This document shows positions 50,926 through 62,376 of a stretch of 64,000 nt of DNA, piece by piece. The translations under genes were made by a program, and so were the position numbers. Every line of letters begins with the position of its first letter. The stretch's first letter is position 1. Under the pieces are notes generated by a model. The model was not told the origin of the DNA. It did not search any database and worked only from the letters and a program-made list of their open reading frames with translations. The stretch is from Elmis aenea (taxonomy: Eukaryota > Arthropoda > Insecta > Coleoptera > Elmidae): assembly GCA_947652605.1 (NCBI GenBank), contig CANTFG010000250.1, positions 1 through 64,000 of the forward strand, read 5' to 3'.

Positions 50926-52127
50926 TTTTTCTTAGTATTATGCCGTTTGTCTTAACTATTTTGAAATTTAATTTACAAAGTTATTTAAAAAATTAAAAAT
51001 TTTGAAAATTTTTCTCGAAAACGGCTCTTACGATTTGGTTCAAATTTTAGTATGTTATAGAGTTTATTTTTCTTAGTATAATGCCGTTTGTCTCAACTAT
51101 TTTGAAATTTAATTTACAAAGTTATTCAAAAAATTAAAAATTTTGAAAATTTTTCTCGAAAACGGCTCATACGATTTTGTTCAAATTTTAGTATGTTATA
51201 GAGTTTATTTTTCTTAGTATAATGCCGTTTGTCTCAACTATTTTGAAATTTAATTTACAAAGTTATTCAAAAAATTAAAAATTTTGAAAATTTTTCTCGA
51301 AAACGGCTCATACGATTTTGTTCAAATTTTAGTATGTTATAGAGTTTATTTTTTTTAGTATAATGCCGTTTGTCTCAACTATTTTGAAATGTAATTTACA
51401 AAGTTATTCAAAAACTTAAAAATTTTGAAAATTTTTCTCGAAAACGGCTCATACGATTTTGTTCAACTTTTAGTATGTTATAGAGTTTATTTTTCTTAGT
51501 ATAATGCCGTTTGTCTCAACTATTTTGAAATGTAATTTACAAAGTTATTCAAAAAATTGAAAATTTTGAAAATTTTTCTCGAAAACGGCTCATACGATTT
51601 TGTTCAAATTTTAGTATGTTATAGAGTTTATTTTTCTTAGTATAATGCCTTTTGTCTCAACTATTTTGAAATGTAATTTACAAAGTTATTCAAAAAATTA
51701 AAAATTTTGAAAATTTTTCTCGAAAACGGCTCATACGATTTTGTTCAAATTTTAGTATGTTATAGAGTTTATTTTTCTTAGTATAATGCCGTTTGTCTCA
51801 ACTATTTTGAAATTTAATTTACAAAGTTATTCAAAAAATTGAAAATTTTGAAAATTTTTCTCGAAAACGGCTCATACGATTTTGTTCAAATTTTAGTATG
51901 TTATAGAGTTTATTTTTCTTAGTATAATGCCGTTTGTCTCAACTATTTTGAAATTTAATTTACAAAGTTATTCAAAAAATTAAAAATTTTGAAAATTTTT
52001 CTCGAAAACGGCTCATACGATTTGGTTCAAATTTTAGTATGTTATAGAGTTTATTTTTCTTAGTATAAGGCCGTTTGTCTCAACTATTTTGAAATGTAAT
52101 TTACAAAGTTATTCAAAAAATTAAAAA
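50926..52127. repeat. A array segment 11: 8 monomers (1,648-bp repeat, copy 2)
   Basis: Eight monomers carrying the segment 10 markers (gccttttg at 51647). Where segment 10 has ttcata and cttatacg, this copy has attcaaaa and ctcatacg. The two copies have therefore begun to differ or had a patch replaced. Confidence 0.95.
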
Positions 52128-52573
52128 TCGTATTTAGGGGCAAGTAATCCTTAATTTGCTCATAACTAACGTGTATAAGAAGTTTGAAGCCATTTGCTGT
52201 AGTTTTATGAAAATCGATTTTTTTGTCGAAAAAAGTGCAAAGACTATAGCCTTTGTACTTTTCCCATTTTTCGCGAAAAATTGAAAATCGTATTTAGGGG
52301 CTAATAATCCTTAATTCGCTCATAACTAATGTGTATAAGAAGTTTGAAGCCATTTGCTGTAGTTTTAAGAAAATCGATTTTTTTGTCGAAAAAAGTGCAA
52401 AGACTATAGCCTTTGTACTTTTCCCATTTTTCGCGAAAAATTAAAAATCGTATTTAGAGGCTAATAATCCTTAACTTGCTCATAACTAACGTGTATAAGA
52501 AGTTTGAAGCCATTTGCTATAGTTTTAAGAAAATCGATTTTTTTGTCGAAAAATGTGCAGAGTATATAGCCTT
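52128..52573. repeat. B block 11 (right lineage)
   Basis: Units start at 52129, 52289 and 52449. It has standard right-lineage markers and is followed by a gtctc monomer. Its downstream segment is the partner of that after block 17. Confidence 0.95.
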
Positions 52574-55361
52574 TTTTTCTTAGTATAATGCCGTTTGTCT
52601 CAACTATTTTGAAATTTAATTTACAAAGTTATTCAAAAAATTAAAAATTTTGAAAATTTTTCTCGAAAACGGCTTATACGATTTTGTTCAAATTTTAGTA
52701 TGTTATAGAGTTTATTTTTCTTAGTATAATGCCGTTTGTCTCAACTCTTTTGAAATGTAATTTACAAAGTTATTCAAAAAATTGAAAATTTTGAAAATTT
52801 TTCTCGAAAACGGCTCATACGATTTTGTTCAAATTTTAGTATGTTATAGAGTTTATTTTTCTTAGTATAATGCCGTTTGTCTCAACTATTTTGAAATTTA
52901 ATTTACAAAGTTATTCAAAAAATTGAAAATTTTGAAAATTTTGAAAATTTTTCTCGAAAACGGCTCATACGATTTTGTTCAAATTTTAGTATGTTATAGA
53001 GTTTATTTTTCTTAGTATAATGCCGTTTGTCTCAACTATTTTGAAATGTAATTTACAAAGTTATTCAAAAACTTGAAAATTTTGAAAATTTTTCTCGAAA
53101 ACGGCTCATACGATTTTGTTCAAATTTTAGTATGTTATAGAGTTTATTTTTCTTAGTATAATGCCGTTTGTCTCAAATATTTTGAAATGTAATTTACAAA
53201 GTTATTCAAAAAATTAAAAATTTTGAAAATTTTTCTCGAAAACGGCTCATACGATTTTGTTCAAATTTTAGTATGGTATAGAGTTTATTTTTTTTAGTAT
53301 AATGCCGTTTGTCTCAACTATTTTGAAATTTAATTTACAAAGTTATTCAAAAAATTGAAAATTTTGAAAATTTTGAAAATTTTTCTTGAAAACGGCTTAT
53401 ACGATTTTGTTCAAATTTTAGTATGTTATAGAGTTTATTTTTCTTAGTATAATGCCGTTTGTCTCAACTATTTTGAAATTTAATTTACAAAGTTATTCAA
53501 AAAATTGAAAATTTTGAAAATTATTCTCGAAAACGGCTCATACGATTTTGTTCAAATTTTAGTATGTTATAGAGTTTATTTTTCTTAGTATAATGCCGTT
53601 TGTCTCAACTATTTTGAAATTTAATTTACAAAGTTATTCAAAAAATTTAAAATTTTGAAAATTTTTCTCGAAAACGGCTCATACGATTTTGTTCAAATTT
53701 TAGTATGTTATAGAGTTTATTTTTTTTAGTATAATGCCGTTTGTCTCAACTCTTTTGAAATTTAACTTACAAAGTTATTCAAAAAATTAAAATTTTTGAA
53801 AATTTTCTCGAAAACGGCTCATACGATTTTGTTCAAATTTTAGTATGTTATAGAGTTTATTTTTCTTAGTAGAATGCCGTTTGTCTCAACTATTTTGAAA
53901 TGTAATTTACAAAGTTATTCAAAAAATTGAAAATTTTAAAAATTTTGAAAATTTTTCTCGAAAACCGCTCATACGATTTTGTTCAAATTTTAGTATGTTA
54001 TAGAGTTTATTTTTCTTAGTATAATGCCGTTTGTCTCAACTATTTTGAAATGTAATTTACAAAGTTATTCAAAAAATTAAAAATTTTGAAAATTTTTCTC
54101 GAAAACGGCTCATACGATTTTGTTCAAATTTTAGTATGTTATAGAGTTTATTTTTCTTAGTATAATGCCGTTTGTCTCAACTATTTTGAAATTTAATTTA
54201 CAAAGTTATTTAAAAAATTAAAAATTTTGAAAATTTTTCTCGAAAACGGCTCATACGATTTTGTTCAAATTTTAGTATGTTATAGAGTTTATTTTTCTTA
54301 GTATAATGCCGTTTGTCTCAACTATTTTGAAATTTAATTTACAAAGTTATTCAAAAAATTGAAAATTTTGAAAATTTTTCTCGAAAACGGCTCATACGAT
54401 TTTGTTCAAATTTTAGTATGTTATAGAGTTTATTTTTCTTAGTATAATGCCGTTTGTCTCAACTATTTTGAAATTTAATTTACAAAGTTATTCAAAAAAT
54501 TGAAAATTTTAAAAATTTTGAAAATTTTTCTCGAAAACGGCTCATACGATTTTGTTCAAATTTTAGTATGTTATAGAGTTAATTTTTCTTAGTATAATGC
54601 CGTTTGTCTCAACTATTTTGAAATGTAATTTACAAAGTTATTCAAAAAATTAAAAATTTTGAAAATTTTTCTCGAAAACGGCTCATACGATTTTGTTCAA
54701 ATTTTAGTATGTTATAGAGTTTATTTTTCTTAGTATAATGCCGTTTGTCTCAACTATTTTGAAATTTAATTTACAAAGTTATTCAAAAAATTAAAAATTT
54801 TGAAAATTTTTCTCGAAAACGGCTTATACGATTTTGTTAAAATTATAGTATGTTATAGAGTTTATTTTTCTTAGTATAATGTCGTTTGTCTCAACTATTT
54901 TGAAATTTAATTTACAAAGTTATTCAAAAAATTGAAAATTTTGAAAATTTTTCTCGAAAACGGCTCATACGATTTTGTTCAAATTTTAGTATGTTATAGA
55001 GTTTATTTTTCTTAGTATAATGCAGTTTGTCTCAACTATTTTGAAATTTAATTTACAAAGTTATTCAAAAAATTAAAAATTTTGAAAATTTTTCTTGAAA
55101 ACGGCTCATACGATTTGGTTCAAATTTTAGTATGTTATAGAGTTTATTTTTCTTAGTATAATGCCGTTTGTCTCAACTATTTTGAAATTTAATTTACAAA
55201 GTTATTCAAAAAATTAAAAATTTTGAAAATTTTTCTCGAAAACGGCTCATACGATTTGGTTCAAATTTTAGTATGTTATAGAGTTTATTTTTCTTAGTAT
55301 AAGGCCGTTTGTCTCAACTATTTTGAAATGTAATTTACAAAGTTATTCAAAAAATTAAAAA
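52574..55361. repeat. A array segment 12: 19 monomers, most divergent A stretch
   Basis: The length fits 19 monomers with four 9-bp insertions (near 52930, 53365, 53935 and 54501) and one missing base (gaaaattttctcg near 53802). Many rare changes cluster here: caactctttt, caaatatttt, gtatggtata, ttattctcg, ttaacttac, agaatgccg, aattatagta and gtcgtttg. Part matches 62.4-63.6 kb at an offset of 9,451 bp, and bases 54335-55362 match 58297-59324 at 3,962 bp. Confidence 0.94.
52930..54100. repeat. Dispersed duplication, 9,451-bp offset, copy 1
   Basis: Rare markers here recur 9,451 bp downstream: caaatat at 53174 (62625), gtatgg at 53271 (62722), ttttcttga at 53381 (62832), ttattctcg at 53521 (62972) and tttaactta at 53761 (63212). 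The block 11 to block 17 offset is 9,646 bp. The 195-bp difference equals one 150-bp monomer plus the 45-bp deletion near 62430. Confidence 0.88.
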
Positions 55362-55362
55362 T
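54335..55362. repeat. Dispersed duplication, 3,962-bp offset, copy 1
   Basis: Markers: the 9-bp insertion at 54501 (58463), aattatag at 54841 (58803), gtcgtttg at 54881 (58843), the gcag start near 55022 (58984) and block 12 (block 15). Copy 1 has ttgaaaac near 55094 where copy 2 has tcgaaaac. Confidence 0.88.
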
Positions 55363-55807
55363 CGTATTTAGGGGCAAGTAATCCTTAATTTGCTCATAAC
55401 TAACGTGTATAAGAAGTTTGAAGCCATTTGCTGTAGTTTTATGAAAATCGATTTTTTTGTCGAAAAAAGTGCAAAGACTATAGCCTTTGTACTTTTCCCA
55501 TTTTTCGCGAAAAATTGAAAATCGTATTTAGGGGCTAATAATCCTTAATTCGCTCATAACTAATGTGTATAAGAAGTTTGAAGCCATTTGCTGTAGTTTT
55601 AAGAAAATCGATTTTTTTGTCGAAAAAAGTGCAAAGACTATAGCCTTTGTACTTTTCCCATTTTTCGCGAAAAATTAAAAATCGTATTTAGAGGCTAATA
55701 ATCCTTAACTTGCTCATAACTAACGTGTATAAGAAGTTTGAAGCCATTTGCTATAGTTTTAAGAAAATCGATTTTTTTGTCGAAAAATGTGCAGAGTATA
55801 TAGCCTT
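55362..55807. repeat. B block 12 (right lineage)
   Basis: Units start at 55363, 55523 and 55683. Right-lineage markers, followed by the gtctt / ctcttacg monomer. The two monomers before it both carry gatttggttc. Confidence 0.95.
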
Positions 55808-56727
55808 TTTTTCTTAGTATTATGCCGTTTGTCTTAACTATTTTGAAATTTAATTTACAAAGTTATTTAAAAAATTAAAAATTTTGAAAATTTTTCTCGA
55901 AAACGGCTCTTACGATTTGGTTCAAATTTTAGTATGTTATAGAGTTTATTTTTCTTAGTATAATGCCGTTTGTCTCAACTATTTTGAAATTTAATTTACA
56001 AAGTTATTCAAAAAATTAAAAATTTTGAAAATTTTTCTCGAAAACGGCTCATACGATTTTGTTCAAATTTTAGTATGTTATAGAGTTTATTTTTCTTAGT
56101 ATAATGCCGTTTGTCTCAACTATTTTAAAATTTAATTTACAAAGTTATTCAAAAAATTAAAAATTTTGAAAATTTTTCTCGAAAACGGCTCATACGATTT
56201 TGTTCAAATTTTAGTATGTTATAGAGTTTATTTTTTTTAGTATAATGCCGTTTGTCTCAACTATTTTGAAATGTAATTTACAAAGTTATTCAAAAAATTA
56301 AAAATTTTGAAAATTTTTCTCGAAAACGGCTCATACGATTTTGTTCAAATTTTAGTATGTTATAGAGTTTATTTTTCTTAGTATAATGCAGTTTGTCTCA
56401 ACTATTTTGAAATTTAATTTACAAAGTTATTCAAAAAATTAAAAATTTTGAAAATTTTTCTTGAAAACGGCTCATACGATTTTGTTCAAATTTTAGTATG
56501 TTATAGAGTTTATTTTTCTTAGTATAATGCCGTTTGTCTCAACTATTTTGAAATTTAATTTACAAAGTTATTCAAAAAATTAAAAATTTTGAAAATTTTT
56601 CTCGAAAACGGCTCATACGATTTGGTTCAAATTTTAGTATGTTATAGAGTTTATTTTTCTTAGTATAAGGCCGTTTGTCTCAACTATTTTGAAATGTAAT
56701 TTACAAAGTTATTCAAAAAATTAAAAA
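55808..56727. repeat. A array segment 13: 6 monomers
   Basis: Six 141-bp monomers. Markers include ttttaaaat near 56123, tttttttagt near 56231, a gcag start near 56389 and ttgaaaac near 56461. The last two also occur before block 12. Confidence 0.95.
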
Positions 56728-57173
56728 TCGTATTTAGGGGCAAGTAATCCTTAATTTGCTCATAACTAACGTGTATAAGAAGTTTGAAGCCATTTGCTGT
56801 AGTTTTATGAAAATCGATTTTTTTGTCGAAAAAAGTGCAAAGACTATAGCCTTTGTACTTTTCCCATTTTTCGCGAAAAATTGAAAATCGTATTTAGGGG
56901 CTAATAATCCTTAATTCGCTCATAACTAATGTGTATAAGAAGTTTGAAGCCATTTGCTGTAGTTTTAAGAAAATCGATTTTTTTGTCGAAAAAAGTGCAA
57001 AGACTATAGCCTTTGTACTTTTCCCATTTTTCGCGAAAAATTAAAAATCGTATTTAGAGGCTAATAATCCTTAACTTGCTCATAACTAACGTGTATAAGA
57101 AGTTTGAAGCCATTTGCTATAGTTTTAAGAAAATCGATTTTTTTGTCGAAAAATGTGCAGAGTATATAGCCTT
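56728..57173. repeat. B block 13 (right lineage)
   Basis: Units start at 56729, 56889 and 57049. It lies 1,366 bp after block 12 and is followed by the gtctt / ctcttacg monomer. Confidence 0.95.
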
Positions 57174-58234
57174 TTTTTCTTAGTATTATGCCGTTTGTCT
57201 TAACTATTTTGAAATTTAATTTACAAAGTTATTTAAAAAATTAAAAATTTTGAAAATTTTTCTCGAAAACGGCTCTTACGATTTGGTTCAAATTTTAGTA
57301 TGTTATAGAGTTTATTTTTCTTAGTATAATGCCGTTTGTCTCAACTATTTTGAAATTTAATTTACAAAGTTATTCAAAAAATTAAAAATTTTGAAAATTT
57401 TTCTCGAAAACGGCTCATACGATTTTGTTCAAATTTTAGTATGTTATAGAGTTTATTTTTCTTAGTATAATGCCGTTTGTCTCAACTATTTTGAAATTTA
57501 ATTTACAAAGTTATTCAAAAAATTAAAAATTTTGAAAATTTTTCTCGAAAACGGCTCATACGATTTTGTTCAAATTTTAGTATGTTATAGAGTTTATTTT
57601 TTTTAGTATAATGCCGTTTGTCTCAACTATTTTGAAATGTAATTTACAAAGTTATTCAAAAAATTAAAAATTTTGAAAATTTTTCTCGAAAACGGCTCAT
57701 ACGATTTTGTTCAAATTTTAGTATGTTATAGAGTTTATTTTTCTTAGTATAATGCCGTTTGTCTCAACTATTTTGAAATTTAATTTACAAAGTTATTCAA
57801 AAAATTGAAAATTTTGAAAATTTTTCTCGAAAACGGCTCATACGATTTTGTTCAAATTTTAGTATGTTATAGAGTTTATTTTTCTTAGTATAATGCCTTT
57901 TGTCTCAACTATTTTGAAATTTAATTTACAAAGTTATTCAAAAAATTAAAAATTTTGAAAATTTTTCTCGAAAACGGCTCATACGATTTTGTTCAAATTT
58001 TAGTATGTTATAGAGTTTATTTTTCTTAGTATAATGCCGTTTGTCTCAACTATTTTGAAATTTAATTTACAAAGTTATTCAAAAAATTGAAAATTTTGAA
58101 AATTTTTCTCGAAAACGGCTCATACGATTTGGTTCAAATTTTAGTATGTTATAGAGTTTATTTTTCTTAGTATAAGGCCGTTTGTCTCAACTATTTTGAA
58201 ATGTAATTTACAAAGTTATTCAAAAAATTAAAAA
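57174..58234. repeat. A array segment 14: 7 monomers
   Basis: Seven 141-bp monomers. The tttttttagt and gccttttg (57895) markers relate it to segments 10 and 11. Confidence 0.95.
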
Positions 58235-58296
58235 TCGTATTTAGGGGCAAGTAATCCTTAATTTGCTCATAACTAACGTGTATAAGAAGTTTGAAG
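58235..58296. repeat. B block 14, truncated after ~62 bp
   Basis: Starts like the other right-lineage blocks (c at 58236, caagtaatcc, ggttc/aaggccg monomer upstream). It stops after gtataagaagtttgaag, 61 bases into unit 1, and continues at A position 28 (taatttac). A complete block would run about 385 bases further. The A sequence after the break matches that from 54335 at a 3,962-bp offset, so the join looks like an exchange between a B unit and an A monomer. The only shared bases at the join are short (tttgaa nearby, or a single g). Confidence 0.93.
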
Positions 58297-59323
58297 TAAT
58301 TTACAAAGTTATTCAAAAAATTAAAAATTTTGAAAATTTTTCTCGAAAACGGCTCATACGATTTTGTTCAAATTTTAGTATGTTATAGAGTTTATTTTTC
58401 TTAGTATAATGCCGTTTGTCTCAACTATTTTGAAATTTAATTTACAAAGTTATTCAAAAAATTGAAAATTTTAAAAATTTTGAAAATTTTTCTCGAAAAC
58501 GGCTCATACGATTTTGTTCAAATTTTAGTATGTTATAGAGTTTATTTTTCTTAGTATAATGCCGTTTGTCTCAACTATTTTGAAATGTAATTTACAAAGT
58601 TATTCAAAAAATTAAAAATTTTGAAAATTTTTCTCGAAAACGGCTCATACGATTTTGTTCAAATTTTAGTATGTTATAGAGTTTATTTTTCTTAGTATAA
58701 TGCCGTTTGTCTCAACTATTTTGAAATTTAATTTACAAAGTTATTCAAAAAATTAAAAATTTTGAAAATTTTTCTCGAAAACGGCTCATACGATTTTGTT
58801 AAAATTATAGTATGTTATAGAGTTTATTTTTCTTAGTATAATGTCGTTTGTCTCAACTATTTTGAAATTTAATTTACAAAGTTATTCAAAAAATTGAAAA
58901 TTTTGAAAATTTTTCTCGAAAACGGCTCATACGATTTTGTTCAAATTTTAGTATGTTATAGAGTTTATTTTTCTTAGTATAATGCAGTTTGTCTCAACTA
59001 TTTTGAAATTTAATTTACAAAGTTATTCAAAAAATTAAAAATTTTGAAAATTTTTCTCGAAAACGGCTCATACGATTTTGTTCAAATTTAAGTATGTTAT
59101 AGAGTTTATTTTTCTTAGTATAATGCCGTTTGTCTCAACTATTTTGAAATTTAATTTACAAAGTTATTCAAAAAATTAAAAATTTTGAAAATTTTTCTCG
59201 AAAACGGCTTATACGATTTGGTTCAAATTTTAGTATGTTATAGAGTTTATTTTTCTTAGTATAAGGCCGTTTGTCTCAACTATTTTGAAATGTAATTTAC
59301 AAAGTTATTCAAAAAATTAAAAA
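58297..59323. repeat. A array segment 15: partial monomer plus 6, 3,962-bp offset copy 2
   Basis: Begins at A position 28, followed by six full monomers (one with the 9-bp insertion at 58463) and the leader of block 15. It carries the aattatag, gtcgtttg and gcag markers of 54.5-55.1 kb. A private caaatttaag occurs near 59085. Confidence 0.94.
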
Positions 59324-59769
59324 TCGTATTTAGGGGCAAGTAATCCTTAATTTGCTCATAACTAACGTGTATAAGAAGTTTGAAGCCATTTGCTGTAGTT
59401 TTATGAAAATCGATTTTTTTGTCGAAAAAAGTGCAAAGACTATAGCCTTTGTACTTTTCCCATTTTTCGCGAAAAATTGAAAATCGTATTTAGGGGCTAA
59501 TAATCCTTAATTCGCTCATAACTAATGTGTATAAGAAGTTTGAAGCCATTTGCTGTAGTTTTAAGAAAATCGATTTTTTTGTCGAAAAAAGTGCAAAGAC
59601 TATAGCCTTTGTACTTTTCCCATTTTTCGCGAAAAATTAAAAATCGTATTTAGAGGCTAATAATCCTTAACTTGCTCATAACTAACGTGTATAAGAAGTT
59701 TGAAGCCATTTGCTATAGTTTTAAGAAAATCGATTTTTTTGTCGAAAAATGTGCAGAGTATATAGCTTT
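59324..59769. repeat. B block 15 (right lineage)
   Basis: Units start at 59325, 59485 and 59645. Copy of block 12 at 3,962 bp. Private changes are at the right end: tatagctttt for tatagccttt, and cttttacgatttgg for ctcttacgatttgg in the following monomer. Confidence 0.95.
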
Positions 59770-60689
59770 TTTTTCTTAGTATTATGCCGTTTGTCTTAAC
59801 TATTTTGAAATTTAATTTACAAAGTTATTTAAAAAATTAAAAATTTTGAAAATTTTTCTCGAAAACGGCTTTTACGATTTGGTTCAAATTTTAGTATGTT
59901 ATAGAGTTTATTTTTCTTAGTATAATGCCGTTTGTCTCAACTATTTTGAAATTTAATTTACAAAGTTATTCAAAAAATTAAAAATTTTGAAAATTTTTCT
60001 CGAAAACGGCTCATACGATTTTGTTCAAATTTTAGTATGTTATAGAGTTTATTTTTCTTAGTATAATGCCGTTTGTCTCAACTATTTTGAAATTTAATTT
60101 ACAAAGTTATTCAAAAAATTAAAAATTTTGAAAATTTTTCTCGAAAACGGCTCATACGATTTTGTTCAAATTTTAGTATGTTATAGAGTTTATTTTTCTT
60201 AGTATAATGCCGTTTGTCTCAACTATTTTGAAATTTAATTTACAAAGTTATTCAAAAAATTAAAAATTTTGAAAATTTTTCTCGAAAACGGCTCATACGA
60301 TTTTGTTCAAATTTTAGTATGTTATAGAGTTTATTTTTCTTAGTATAATGCCGTTTGTCTCAACTATTTTGAAATTTAATTTACAAAGTTATTCAAAAAA
60401 TTAAAAATTTTGAAAATTTTTCTCGAAAACGGCTCATACGATTTTGTTCAAATTTTAGTATGTTATAGAGTTTATTTTTCTTAGTATAATGCCGTTTGTC
60501 TCAACTATTTTGAAATTTAATTTACAAAGTTATTCAAAAAATTAAAAATTTTGAAAATTTTTCTCGAAAACGGCTCATACGATTTTGTTCAAATTTTAGT
60601 ATGTTATAGAGTTTATTTTTCTTAGTATAATGCCGTTTGTCTCAACTATTTTGAAATGTAATTTACAAAGTTATTCAAAAAATTAAAAA
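59770..60689. repeat. A array segment 16: 6 monomers
   Basis: Six 141-bp monomers. After the first they are of the plain reference type. The last lacks the ggttc/aaggccg markers that precede all other right-half blocks. Confidence 0.95.
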
Positions 60690-61135
60690 TCGTATTTAGG
60701 GGCAAATAATCCTTAATTTGCTCATAACTAACGTGTATAAGAAGTTTGAAGCCATTTGCTGTAGTTTTATGAAAATCGATTTTTTTGTCGAAAAAAGTGC
60801 AAAGACTATAGCCTTTGTACTTTTCCCATTTTTCGCGAAAAATTGAAAATCGTATTTAGGGGCTAATAATCCTTAATTCGCTCATAACTAATGTGTATAA
60901 GAAGTTTGAAGCCATTTGCTGTAGTTTTAAGAAAATCGATTTTTTTGTCGAAAAAAGTGCAAAGACTATAGCCTTTGTACTTTTCCCATTTTTCGCGAAA
61001 AATTAAAAATCGTATTTAGAGGCTAATAATCCTTAACTTGCTCATAACTAACGTGTATAAGAAGTTTGAAGCCATTTGCTATAGTTTTAAGAAAATCGAT
61101 TTTTTTGTCGAAAAAAGTGCAGAGTATATAGCCTT
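60690..61135. repeat. B block 16 (mixed lineage)
   Basis: Units start at 60691, 60851 and 61011. Unit 1 has caaataatcc and unit 3 has aaaaaagtgc, as in blocks 1-4. Unit 2 is 160 bp without the extra ata, as in blocks 5-15. The preceding monomer ends aatgccg. The block is followed by gtattatgccg but then gtctc, a combination not seen elsewhere. It may be an ancestral form or a recombinant. Confidence 0.94.
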
Positions 61136-61773
61136 TTTTTCTTAGTATTATGCCGTTTGTCTCAACTATTTTGAAATTTAATTTACAAAGTTATTCAAAA
61201 AATTGAAAATTTTGAAAATTTTTCTCGAAAACGGCTCATACGATTTTGTTCAAATTTTAGTATGTTATAGAGTTTATTTTTCTTAGTATAATGCCTTTTG
61301 TCTCAACTATTTTGAAATTTAATTTACAAAGTTATTCAAAAAATTAAAAATTTTGAAAATTTTTCTCGAAAACGGCTCATACGATTTTGTTCAAATTTTA
61401 GTATGTTATAGAGTTTATTTTTCTTAGTATAATGCCGTTTGTCTCAACTATTTTGAAATTTAATTTACAAAGTTATTCAAAAAATTGAAAATTTTGAAAA
61501 TTTTTCTCGAAAACGGCTCATACGATTTTGTTCAAATTTTAGTATGTTATAGAGTTTATTTTTCTTAGTATAATGCCGTTTGTCTCAACTATTTTGAAAT
61601 TTAATTTACAAAGTTATTCAAAAAATTAAAAATTTTGAAAATTTTTCTCGAAAACGGCTCATACGATTTGGTTCAAATTTTAGTATGTTATAGAGTTTAT
61701 TTTTCTTAGTATAAGGCCGTTTGTCTCAACTATTTTGAAATGTAATTTACAAAGTTATTCAAAAAATTAAAAA
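61136..61773. repeat. A array segment 17: 4 monomers
   Basis: Only four full monomers separate blocks 16 and 17, the shortest spacing between complete blocks (1,084 bp). It contains the gccttttg marker (61293) also seen in segments 10, 11 and 14. Confidence 0.95.
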
Positions 61774-62219
61774 TCGTATTTAGGGGCAAGTAATCCTTAA
61801 TTTGCTCATAACTAACGTGTATAAGAAGTTTGAAGCCATTTGCTGTAGTTTTATGAAAATCGATTTTTTTGTCGAAAAAAGTGCAAAGACTATAGCCTTT
61901 GTACTTTTCCCATTTTTCGCGAAAAATTGAAAATCGTATTTAGGGGCTAATAATCCTTAATTCGCTCATAACTAATGTGTATAAGAAGTTTGAAGCCATT
62001 TGCTGTAGTTTTAAGAAAATCGATTTTTTTGTCGAAAAAAGTGCAAAGACTATAGCCTTTGTACTTTTCCCATTTTTCGCGAAAAATTAAAAATCGTATT
62101 TAGAGGCTAATAATCCTTAACTTGCTCATAACTAACGTGTATAAGAAGTTTGAAGCCATTTGCTATAGTTTTAAGAAAATCGATTTTTTTGTCGAAAAAT
62201 GTGCAGAGTATATAGCCTT
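61774..62219. repeat. B block 17 (right lineage), last in window
   Basis: Units start at 61775, 61935 and 62095. It has standard right-lineage markers and ggttc/aaggccg upstream. The following monomer is gtctc with private ttcacaaag and gaaagtttttc changes near 62267 and 62300. Confidence 0.95.
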
Positions 62220-62376
62220 TTTTTCTTAGTATAATGCCGTTTGTCTCAACTATTTTGAAATGTAATTCACAAAGTTATTCAAAAAATTAAAAATTTTGAA
62301 AGTTTTTCTCGAAAACGGCTCATACGATTTTGTTCAAATTTTAGTATGTTATAGAGTTTATTTTTCTTAGTATAAT

